Positions 1 to 5,856 of a DNA stretch of 7,676 bases are shown here, in pieces; the stretch's first letter is position 1, and each line of letters opens with the position of its first letter. The DNA is taken from assembly GCA_023442215.1 (NCBI GenBank), contig JAEZMP010000483.1:1-7676 (forward strand), given 5' to 3'. Position numbers and translations under genes: made by a program. A model generated the notes under the pieces. It was given only the letters and a program-made list of their open reading frames with translations. It did no database searches and had not been told where the DNA came from. The stretch is from Pseudomonadota bacterium. GTDB lineage: Bacteria > Pseudomonadota > Alphaproteobacteria > Rhizobiales > Segnochrobactraceae.

Positions 1-62
1 CCCCCCGATGCCGTGGCTCTGATGGATGCATGGTCCCCCCCTGGACCTTTTGGCGCGACATT

Positions 63-95
63 CGGGCCGGCCCTAGAGCCGGCCCGTTTTTATTT
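63..95 (+). terminator. Rho-independent terminator of an upstream gene
   Basis: A perfect 9-bp inverted repeat, CGGGCCGGC (63-71) and GCCGGCCCG (78-86), surrounds a 6-nt loop CCTAGA. It is followed directly by TTTTTATTT (87-95). This is the classic stem plus U-tract of an intrinsic terminator, and the U-tract places it on the plus strand. It must therefore end a plus-strand gene entering from the left edge. One frame at the edge reads ...PPMPWL and stops at TGA 20-22, about 40 bp before the stem. That could be the tail of this gene, but too little is visible to name it. Confidence 0.9.
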
Positions 96-212
96 CCGCA
101 CCCCGGTGCGCCCCAGCGACACCTCCGTTGTCGTGAATTGCACGAAAATCAACGTCGCTTCGCTGCAGCGGATGCTCTAGAATCCGGGCGGTCGCTTTTC
201 CCCCGAGGCGAG

Positions 213-1373
213 ATGGCTACCGATCCTCGAACGCTGTTTTCCGTGCTGGTCGCGAGCACGACGGTCGGAACCCTGCTGCTGCTTTGGTGCTGGTGGCAGA
301 ACAGGGCCGAGCGCGTGCTCATCTGGTCGTGCCTGGCCTATTTCAGCGGATCGGTCGCGATCCTGCTGATGACGGCGCGCGACATGCTTCCGGAATGGAT
401 CACCACGAGCTTCGCCGTCGCCTTGACGATGTGGAGCGTGGGCCTGATCTGGATCGCCGGGCGCGTGTTCAATCGCCTGCCGGCGAAGCCATGGCTCGCC
501 CTCATCGGCCCCGCAGTGTGGCTGATCGCCTCCGAGCTTCCCCAGGTCTATCTCTCGGTGCTGGTGCGGGCGTCGCTCGCGGCCGTCATCACCGCAGCCT
601 ATGCCCTGATCTCCGCTCGGGAATTCGCGCGCGCGGACGGGTTGAGCAGCCGCTACCCGGTGGCGATCATCCTCGGCCTGCACGGCATCGCGGTGATGCT
701 GCGCATTCCCTTCGCGTTCGCGATGCCGATCCCTGAAAGCGTGCCGCTGTTCAGCGACTGGTTCTCGCCCGTCGCCATCGAGGGGATCGTGTTCTCGCAG
801 ATCATCGGCCTCCTGGTGGTGATGCTGACGCGGGAGCGGCTCGAGGTGCAACTGCGCGCCATTGCGCTGACGGACCCGCTGACCGGCCTCAACAACCGGC
901 GGGCGATCTTCGAGCGCGGCCATGCCCTGCTCAGCCACGGCTCGCGACACCGCCGGCCGGTCTCGGTGGTCGCCCTCGACCTCGATCATTTCAAGACCAT
1001 CAACGACCGGTTCGGGCATCCGACGGGAGACGCGGTGCTCGCCGCATTCGCCGACGCGATCCGGCAGACCCTGCGGGCCGGCGACGAGAGCGGGCGCATC
1101 GGCGGCGAGGAATTCGTCTGCGTGCTGCCGGACACCGACGCCGACCAGGCCTTCGCCGCCGCGCACCGGCTGGTGACGCATTTCACGCGGCTTGCGGCCG
1201 ACGTTCCAGGCTGCCGCACGCGCTGCACCGCCTCCGCCGGCATCGCCACCTCTTCGCTCGACACCGATACGTTCGAGACGCTGGTTTCGGCGGCCGACGT
1301 TGCGCTCTACGAGGCGAAGCGCGGCGGCGGCGAGAAGATCATCGTCGCCTCACCGCGCGCCATTTCCGCCTGA
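213..1373 (+). CDS. Membrane-bound diguanylate cyclase (GGDEF domain)
   Basis: Predicted to condense two GTP into cyclic di-GMP at the inner membrane, coupling an unknown signal to lifestyle switching. The ATG at 213 gives 386 residues. It is preferred over the in-frame ATG at 30 because GAGG (205-208) lies just upstream, the next residues lead straight into a hydrophobic helix, and the longer version would translate through the terminator at 63-95. Residues 1-205 hold about six or seven hydrophobic segments, for example 8-28, 36-53, 65-84, 93-107, 115-134, 148-169 and 190-205; no known sensor domain was recognised. The GGDEF domain follows: DPLTGLNNRR (221-230), LDLDHFKTINDRFGH (255-269, with metal-binding D256), GGEEF (297-301) and ADVALYEAK near the end. 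RxxD (R288-D291) lies exactly five residues before GGEEF, which is the allosteric I-site, so an active, product-inhibited enzyme is expected. No EAL domain follows. The N-terminal ligand is unknown. Confidence 0.93.
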   Translation: MATDPRTLFSVLVASTTVGTLLLLWCWWQNRAERVLIWSCLAYFSGSVAILLMTARDMLPEWITTSFAVALTMWSVGLIWIAGRVFNRLPAKPWLALIGPAVWLIASELPQVYLSVLVRASLAAVITAAYALISAREFARADGLSSRYPVAIILGLHGIAVMLRIPFAFAMPIPESVPLFSDWFSPVAIEGIVFSQIIGLLVVMLTRERLEVQLRAIALTDPLTGLNNRRAIFERGHALLSHGSRHRRPVSVVALDLDHFKTINDRFGHPTGDAVLAAFADAIRQTLRAGDESGRIGGEEFVCVLPDTDADQAFAAAHRLVTHFTRLAADVPGCRTRCTASAGIATSSLDTDTFETLVSAADVALYEAKRGGGEKIIVASPRAISA

Positions 1374-1386
1374 ACCGGCCCGGTTC
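1372..1386. terminator. Small hairpin between convergent genes
   Basis: GAACCG (1372-1377) and CGGTTC (1381-1386) form a perfect inverted repeat that starts inside the stop codon of the diguanylate cyclase gene. It fills most of the 17-bp gap before the end of the convergent regulator gene. It could act as a short bidirectional terminator, but there is no T-tract on either side, so the role is inferred from position and symmetry only. Confidence 0.4.
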
Positions 1387-1390
1387 GCGC

Positions 1391-2107
1391 TCAGGCCGCG
1401 CGCCCGGCATCGCGCCCGGGCCGAGGACCGCGCTCATCGAGGAAAGCCACGAGCCTGACGGCGGCATCGCCGATGTGGGCGGAGAGCAGCGCGCACGCGG
1501 CCTCGACATCGCCGCGCGCGGCGGCGGCGAGGATGGCGCGATGGGCATCCTGCCCCATTTCCGCGCTGCCGAGCGCGGCGAGGTGAAACCTGAGCACCGG
1601 ATCGCTTTCGGCGAAGTGCGCCTCGATGAGGCCGAGCAGCCGCGGGCGGCCCGCCCGGGCATAGAGGCTCATGTGGAAGCGACGGTTGAGTTCGCCCATG
1701 CGGCCGGGATCGGTCTCGGCATCCATGTCGGCGATCGCCTCGGCGGCGCGGGCGAGATCGGCGGCGGTGAGATGCGGGATCGAGAGCGCCAGCGCGGCGG
1801 GTTCCAGCACGCGGCGCAGACCCATGATGTCGGCCGCGTCCGCCGCGGAAAGCTCCGTCACCACGGCACCGCGGTTCGGCAGGAAGGTGACGAGCGCCTG
1901 CGCCTCCAGGTGCTTCAGCGCGTCGCGCACCGGCATCCGGCTGACGCCGAAGCGCTCGGCAAGCTCATCCTGGCGAAGCGCCGTGCCGCCTTCCAGCACG
2001 CCGGAAAGGATCGCCCGGCGCAGCGTCTCCTCCACGAAACCGGTGGCGGTGCGGAATTCCGGCCGGCCCTCGGCGATCAGGGCGGAAAGCCGCTGTGCGT
2101 TCGACAT
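1391..2107 (-). CDS. GntR-family transcriptional regulator, FadR/FCD subfamily
   Basis: A 238-residue DNA-binding regulator, the usual length for FCD-type GntR proteins. The ATG at 2107 is chosen over upstream in-frame starts because GGAAGGAA lies just before it on the minus strand. The N-terminal winged helix-turn-helix covers about residues 22-88: LRRAILSGVLEGG, then LAERFGVSRMPVRDALKHLEAQ with the recognition helix near 56-70, then the wing LPNRGAVVTEL. The C-terminal all-helical FCD ligand domain spans about 92-225. It shows the family histidines H145 (NRRFH), H189 (DAHR) and H211 (SAHI), which in FCD proteins bind a metal that holds a carboxylate effector. The gene is divergent from the BenE-type transporter, across an intergenic region rich in GGATA/TATCC half-sites. 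It therefore probably controls that transporter and itself, with an organic acid as inducer. The specific effector cannot be told from sequence. Confidence 0.93.
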   Translation of the reverse strand: MSNAQRLSALIAEGRPEFRTATGFVEETLRRAILSGVLEGGTALRQDELAERFGVSRMPVRDALKHLEAQALVTFLPNRGAVVTELSAADAADIMGLRRVLEPAALALSIPHLTAADLARAAEAIADMDAETDPGRMGELNRRFHMSLYARAGRPRLLGLIEAHFAESDPVLRFHLAALGSAEMGQDAHRAILAAAARGDVEAACALLSAHIGDAAVRLVAFLDERGPRPGRDAGRAA

Positions 2108-2144
2108 CGCTGTTCCTTCCGTCTCCGCGCCGCGATGGATCATC

Positions 2145-2150
2145 GTTATA
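2145..2150 (-). promoter_or_regulatory. Possible -10 element of the GntR gene
   Basis: On the minus strand TATAAC (2150 to 2145) lies about 38 bp before the regulator start, in an otherwise GC-rich window. It directly abuts the TATCC/GGATA half-site cluster. No good -35 hexamer is visible 16-18 bp upstream, so this is tentative. If real, a protein bound at the adjacent palindromes would block it, consistent with autoregulation. Confidence 0.3.
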
Positions 2151-2202
2151 TCCAAAAATCGTTGATTGGATAGAAAATCCATTCTATCCATCCCGGATAT
2201 CC
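2149..2202. promoter_or_regulatory. Probable operator cluster between gntR-type regulator and benE
   Basis: The core is a 24-bp palindrome at 2167-2190: TGGATAGAA, a 6-bp spacer, then TTCTATCCA, with perfect 9-bp arms. A second inverted repeat, TATCCAA (2149-2155) and TTGGATA (2166-2172), shares its right arm with the first. An 8-bp palindrome GGATATCC follows at 2195-2202. In total five GGATA/TATCC half-sites fall in 54 bp. The stretch is AT-rich compared with both flanking genes and lies midway between two divergent starts. FCD-type GntR proteins bind such dyads or repeated hexamers as dimers. A weak plus-strand promoter, TTGATT (2162-2167), 17 bp, TATCCA (2185-2190), overlaps the main palindrome, so binding there should affect transporter transcription. 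Assignment to the adjacent regulator is inference from position and symmetry. Confidence 0.65.
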
Positions 2203-2315
2203 CGCTGCCCGTTCATCCGGCGCCGGCATCCGTTCCGCGGCCCGGTTTTCGATGGCCGACATCCGCATAGCCGCGGCTTCCATTCGGCCGTTCTCGCCCG
2301 ACAAAGGTCTCACCG

Positions 2316-3554
2316 ATGGCCCAGACCCCGCAGGCACAACCCGCGAGCCCCGACGGGCCGGACCCGGAGGCATCGTTCAGCCTGCTGCAGCCGGCGACCG
2401 CAGGCATCCTGACGGCGCTGGTCGGCTTCGGCTCGACCTTCGCGGTGGTGATCCAGGGCCTCGCCGCGGTCGGCGCCACGCCGGCCGAGGCGGCATCCGG
2501 GCTGATGATGATGTGCTTCGCGATGGCGGTGCTCAGCATCTTGTTCTCGCTGCGGCTCAGGATGCCGGTCAGCGTGGCGTGGTCGACGCCCGGGGCGGCG
2601 CTGTTCGCGAGCACGGGCATGGTCGCGGGCGGGTTTCCGGCCGCCGTCGGCGCGTTCATCGCCACGGGCGTCATCATCGTGGTCGCCGGGATGTGGAAGC
2701 CGCTCGGCCGGCTCGCCGCCGCCATTCCGCCCTCGATCGCGAACGCGATGCTCGCGGGCGTGCTCCTGAAGCTCTGCCTCGCCCCGTTCGCCGCCGTCGC
2801 GATCGAACCCGGCCTGGCGCTCGCCGTGATCGGCGTGTTCCTCGTGGTCGGCCGGTTCGCCCGGCTCTACGCGGTGCCGACGGCGCTGGTGGCGGCGCTC
2901 GTGCTGCTGTTCGCCGGCTCGTTCATGGGCCATGGCGGTGGCACGTTCGACCCGGCGGCGCTCGCCCTGCCCCGCCCCGCACTGGTGATGCCGGTGTTCA
3001 CGCCAGAGGCCCTGATCGGCATCGCCATCCCGCTGTTCCTCGTCACCATGGCCTCGCAGAACATTCCCGGACTCGCGGTGCTGTCCGCCTTCGGCTACCG
3101 GCCGGAAGCCGGTCCGCTGTTCCGGGGCACGGGGCTCATCTCCATCCTGATCGCGCCATTCGGCGGCATGACGATCAACCTCGCCGCCATCACCGCCGCG
3201 ATCGCCGCGGGGCCGGACGCCGCCGCCGACCCCGCGCGCCGCTACATCGCCGCCGCGATCGCGGGCGCATGCTATTTCGTCCTCGGCCTGCTCGCCTTCG
3301 TGGCGGCGACAGGGTTCGGCGCCTCGCCGCCGCTGCTGATCCAGGTCGTGGCGGGACTAGCGCTGATCGGCTCGTTCGGCTCGGCGATGCTCGCCGGCCT
3401 CAAGGACGAGGCCGACCGGCCGGCGGCCCTCGTCACCTTCCTGTTCACGGCGTCCGGCCTTTCCATCGCCGGCATCGGCCCGGCGTTCTGGGGACTGGCC
3501 GGCGGCATCGCGGTGCTGATGCTGCATGGCCGGCTGAAGCGCGGGCACGGCTGA
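2316..3554 (+). CDS. benE: BenE-family benzoate/H+ symporter-like inner-membrane transporter
   Basis: A 412-residue polytopic membrane protein matching the BenE family in length (about 390-410) and motifs. The ATG at 2316 is preceded by AAAGG (2303-2307). A polar N-terminal tail (1-22) is followed by roughly 11-12 hydrophobic helices through to residue 404. Recognisable BenE stretches are AWSTPGAALF (88-97), PPSIANAMLAGVLLKLCLAPF (138-158), LVTMASQNIPGLAVL (242-256) and IAPFGGMTINLAAITAAI (279-296). The last two resemble the substrate-site half-helices of the wider NCS2/SulP-like fold. Characterised members import benzoate with a proton, but many homologues sit outside benzoate loci and their substrate is unproved. 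No ben or cat catabolic genes are in this window, so the benzoate assignment here is by family only. Expression is probably controlled by the divergent FCD-GntR protein. The family call is firm; the substrate is not. Confidence 0.9.
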   Translation: MAQTPQAQPASPDGPDPEASFSLLQPATAGILTALVGFGSTFAVVIQGLAAVGATPAEAASGLMMMCFAMAVLSILFSLRLRMPVSVAWSTPGAALFASTGMVAGGFPAAVGAFIATGVIIVVAGMWKPLGRLAAAIPPSIANAMLAGVLLKLCLAPFAAVAIEPGLALAVIGVFLVVGRFARLYAVPTALVAALVLLFAGSFMGHGGGTFDPAALALPRPALVMPVFTPEALIGIAIPLFLVTMASQNIPGLAVLSAFGYRPEAGPLFRGTGLISILIAPFGGMTINLAAITAAIAAGPDAAADPARRYIAAAIAGACYFVLGLLAFVAATGFGASPPLLIQVVAGLALIGSFGSAMLAGLKDEADRPAALVTFLFTASGLSIAGIGPAFWGLAGGIAVLMLHGRLKRGHG

Positions 3555-3635
3555 AGCCGTCGCCGGGGCCAGGTTCTCGTCTTATCCGTCACGGCCGATG
3601 TTCTTGGTTTGATCTCATCGCGGAATCATGCCACC

Positions 3636-3753
3636 CTGGAGCGTGACCCGTTCAGGTCGAACCGATCTGAACGGCAAGGATATGCTCAAGCTTTTGAATC
3701 CGGAGCGATTTCTGGTCGATCGGATGATTCCATCAGATCGGAAAGCGCTCCAG
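3636..3753. repeat. Palindromic intergenic element with terminal inverted repeats
   Basis: The element is bounded by a perfect 8-bp inverted repeat, CTGGAGCG (3636-3643) and CGCTCCAG (3746-3753). Inside are two hairpins. The first is 3648-3674: CCGTTCAG, then G, TCG, a loop AAC, CGA, T, and CTGAACGG, a 12-bp stem with one G-U pair. The second is 3702-3751: GGAGCG plus TTTC pairs with GAAA plus CGCTCC, enclosing an inner stem of CGATC/GATCG and GATG/CATC with an ATTC loop. This resembles dispersed palindromic elements (RIME-like or MITE-like) found in rhizobial genomes. It encodes no protein and lies in the 248-bp gap between the transporter and tag genes. Because only one copy is in the window, dispersal cannot be shown here. 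It may also act as a transcript-end structure for the transporter gene. Confidence 0.65.
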
Positions 3754-3802
3754 CGCCGGCCGCATCCGCGAACCGGCGGCAGACCGAAGACGAGGACACC
3801 CG

Positions 3803-4537
3803 ATGGCCGAGGCAACGATCGACGCGCCCCTTTCCGCAGCCGCGGCACAGACGCTCGCGCCCGGCCTCTTCCAGGACAGAACGGGCGCCGTGCGCTGCTT
3901 CTGGTGCGAGGGCGACCCGCTTTACGAAGCCTATCACGACCGGGAATGGGGCCGGCCGACGGCGGATGACCGCTATCTGTTCGAGAAGCTGTGCCTGGAG
4001 GGCTTCCAGGCCGGGCTTTCGTGGCTGACGATCCTGCGCAAGCGGGACTCGTTCCGCGCCGGCTTCGCCAATTTCGAGCCGGCGGCGGTGGCGGCCTTCG
4101 GCGAGGCGGACGTCGAGCGCCTGCTGGCCGATGCCGGCATCGTGCGCCATCGCGCCAAGATCCTCTCCACCATCAACAACGCCCGGCGCGCGCTGGCACT
4201 GATCGAGGAAGCGGGTTCGCTCGCGGCCTTCCTGTGGCAGTTCGAGCCGCAGGCAGAGGAGCGTCCCACCCGCTTCGACAAGGCCTCGCTGATGCCGATC
4301 ACCTTCACCGCCCAGTCGAAGGCACTGTCGAAGGCCCTGAAGGCCCGCGGCTGGACCTTCGTCGGCCCCACCACCATGCACGCCTTCATGCAGGCGGTTG
4401 GCATGGTGAACGACCACATCGAGGGCTGCTCGTGCCGCGCCGAGGCGGAAGCCGCCCGGCGGGCGTTCGTGCGGCCGGTTAAGGCCGTCTTTCAGGACTG
4501 CGGAGCGGAGACCCGCGCCACCGGAAACGTCACGTAG
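3803..4537 (+). CDS. tag: DNA-3-methyladenine glycosylase I
   Basis: Base-excision repair enzyme that removes 3-methyladenine from alkylated DNA in the cytoplasm. The ATG at 3803 follows GAGGA (3792-3796) at good spacing and gives 244 residues. This is longer than the E. coli protein (187), with about 28 extra residues at the N terminus and a longer C-terminal tail. The family zinc site is complete: C32 (RCFW), H45 (AYHDREWG), H205 and C209 (NDHIEGCSC), with the same spacings as C4, H17, H175 and C179 of E. coli Tag. E66 (CLEGFQAG) and W74 (GLSWLTIL) match the base-pocket residues E38 and W46. The last 15 residues (230-244, FQDCGAETRATGNVT) are read from DNA that also encodes the end of the convergent protease-like gene, so the natural C terminus may have been altered there. 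There is no adjacent repair gene. Confidence 0.95.
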   Translation: MAEATIDAPLSAAAAQTLAPGLFQDRTGAVRCFWCEGDPLYEAYHDREWGRPTADDRYLFEKLCLEGFQAGLSWLTILRKRDSFRAGFANFEPAAVAAFGEADVERLLADAGIVRHRAKILSTINNARRALALIEEAGSLAAFLWQFEPQAEERPTRFDKASLMPITFTAQSKALSKALKARGWTFVGPTTMHAFMQAVGMVNDHIEGCSCRAEAEAARRAFVRPVKAVFQDCGAETRATGNVT

Positions 4538-5562
4538 CCGGAGATGTTGCGGTAGCGGCTGGCATAGTCCTCATAGACGAGGCGATAGAACTTCGACACG
4601 TCGCCCCACGGAATCCAGAACTCGCCGAGATTGGGATCGAAGAAGCAGTGGTGCGATCCGATTCCGAACATGTAACCGTCGGTGTGATAGCAGCAGGTGG
4701 CATGGAACATGTCCCGCTTCGAGTACGACAGCGGATCGGGATAGCGCAAGATGATCAACCGGTACCCCGGCCGTTGCGTCAGCTCGCCGACGAGGGTTTT
4801 GGAGGAGCCGTTCGTCGTGAAGAGCAGATCCCGTGTCTTCGGATCGGTCTTCTGCGCGATCTCCGTCTCGCCGATCGCGAAGCCATGCTTCCTGAGGCCG
4901 AGATTGAAGATCTCCGGGTGGCTCTTCTGATGGAAAAGACCCGTCGCGTCGCGGCTCTCCTCGACCTCGGCGATATAGTAGGACCGTTGCGTGTTGAGAG
5001 CCTGGAAGAAGCCGAGGACGCTTGAATAGACCTGATCCGCGCCAACGGCGTCGTCTTCGCCCTTCAGACCATGGACGTGCAGATTTCGTATTCGTTGCTC
5101 CGCCCGCGCGTTGCGAACGTCGTTCTGCCATTTGGGATCGTGGGTGTGGGTCTCGATCCACTTGCAGCAGAGGCCGAAGCAGATCCCGCGTTCGAAATCG
5201 TACTTTTCCTGACGGCCCTGCAAGGCATCTGCCTGATGTTCGCCCGCTTCTTTTATTTGCGGATTCAGTGTAGCGATCTCGCGGTTGGCCTTGTCGATGA
5301 AGTGGCCGTAAAGATCTTTATGAATATCGTCCTTGTTCAGTCCGGGCCGCTGGCCGCGATTGTCCAGATTCGCCTTCATGCCCGCGAAGGCGTCTCGCTC
5401 GACTTGCAGAGCGCGTTTGCGAGCCGTGAGACCCGTTAACACCCGGGACGCCGACTGCAGTTTTGGCGCCCAGTATTGGACGAGCCTGTTGTTCGCGAGA
5501 CGCGCCAACTGCGTCCCCTGTTCGTATTCCGCGACACAATAAGGCTTCAATTCTTCGATCAT
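4492..5562 (-). CDS. Putative YopT/AvrPphB-type (C58) cysteine protease, effector-like
   Basis: A 356-residue protein with no close family name recognised, but with the hallmarks of clan CA, family C58 proteases (YopT, AvrPphB, rhizobial NopT). C128 lies in RGICFGLCCKWIETH (126-139), matching the GxCxGL-x-x-x-W nucleophile motif. H287 (FHATC) is the favoured catalytic His, with H293 as the alternative. D309 lies in CFFDPNLGEF (306-315), the typical C58 aspartate block. The C-to-H distance (159) exceeds that of AvrPphB and YopT (about 114-119), so an insertion is likely between the motifs. Residues 1-120 are charged and mostly helical-looking; no signal peptide, transmembrane helix or N-terminal Gly for myristoylation is visible. 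The ATG at 5562 has a loosely spaced purine-rich GAAGGCGGA upstream. The gene is much lower in GC than its neighbours (28 of 60 bases at 5281-5340), suggesting transfer. Its end overlaps the tag gene by 46 bp. The fold assignment is good; substrate and export route are unknown. Confidence 0.72.
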   Translation of the reverse strand: MIEELKPYCVAEYEQGTQLARLANNRLVQYWAPKLQSASRVLTGLTARKRALQVERDAFAGMKANLDNRGQRPGLNKDDIHKDLYGHFIDKANREIATLNPQIKEAGEHQADALQGRQEKYDFERGICFGLCCKWIETHTHDPKWQNDVRNARAEQRIRNLHVHGLKGEDDAVGADQVYSSVLGFFQALNTQRSYYIAEVEESRDATGLFHQKSHPEIFNLGLRKHGFAIGETEIAQKTDPKTRDLLFTTNGSSKTLVGELTQRPGYRLIILRYPDPLSYSKRDMFHATCCYHTDGYMFGIGSHHCFFDPNLGEFWIPWGDVSKFYRLVYEDYASRYRNISGYVTFPVARVSAPQS

Positions 5563-5642
5563 GAGTCCATTCCGCCTTCGATACAGACCCTGAATCTGCA
5601 GTAAGGTTGCGGAAATACGACTATCGATCCAAACAACACCAA

Positions 5643-5648
5643 TGTATA
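5643..5648 (-). promoter_or_regulatory. AT-rich candidate promoter region of the protease-like gene
   Basis: The stretch 5641-5680 is the most AT-rich in the window (22 of 60 bases at 5641-5700 are G or C). It contains TATACA on the minus strand (5648 to 5643), about 80 bp before the protease-like start. No convincing -35 hexamer at standard spacing was found. The call rests on composition and a -10-like hexamer only. If used, it would give a 5' leader of about 75 nt. Confidence 0.25.
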
Positions 5649-5780
5649 CGAAATAAAACGAAAGAAATTGATCGCAAAATCGCGATGTCAGAGAGGTTGC
5701 GATGTCCGGCGACGAACGGGGACGCCAGCGACACCCCGGAGGTTCGGACGCTCGCGCACCCCTCGGGAAGGGAGCAATGC

Positions 5781-5837
5781 GACAGGCGGCCGACTGTCGG
5801 CAGGCAGGTGGGCCGAAGAAGCGGCCCGCGCGGGGCC
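5781..5837 (-). terminator. GC-rich hairpin cluster downstream of hisG
   Basis: Starting 20 bp after the hisG stop (minus strand), three inverted repeats are packed together. GGCCC and GGGCC lie at 5823-5837 with a 5-nt loop. GGGCCG and CGGCCC lie at 5810-5827 with the loop aagaag on the plus strand. CCGAC, T, GTCGG lies at 5790-5800, and overlaps a wider GACAG/CTGTC pair at 5781-5798. The first two share an arm, so they cannot form at once. None has a following U-tract, only GCTTCTTC, so this is a plausible but non-canonical transcript end, and attenuator-like pairing cannot be excluded. Confidence 0.4.
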
Positions 5838-5856
5838 GATCCTCTCCGTCGCCCTA

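Noticed and set aside
131..145. Inverted repeat TCGTG/CACGA upstream of the diguanylate cyclase as an operator
   Set aside because: The arms are only 5 bp, no promoter hexamers accompany it, and such repeats are expected by chance at this size.
30..212. N-terminal extension of the diguanylate cyclase from the ATG at 30
   Set aside because: It would run through the intrinsic terminator at 63-95, looks arginine/proline-rich like noncoding GC-rich sequence, and has no Shine-Dalgarno site as good as the one before 213.
177..1181. Long antisense open frame opposite the diguanylate cyclase
   Set aside because: Arg/Asp/His-rich low-complexity translation with no family motif; a typical shadow frame of a high-GC gene.
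2252..3646. 464-codon plus-strand open frame overlapping benE in another frame
   Set aside because: The translation is Arg/Gly/Pro-rich without domains, while the benE frame shows clear membrane helices and family motifs.
4492..5562. Alternative assignment of the low-GC gene to NlpC/P60 or transglutaminase-like enzymes
   Set aside because: Those families share the Cys-His idea but not the combined GxCxGL-x3-W and FFDPNxGEF blocks, which fit C58 better.
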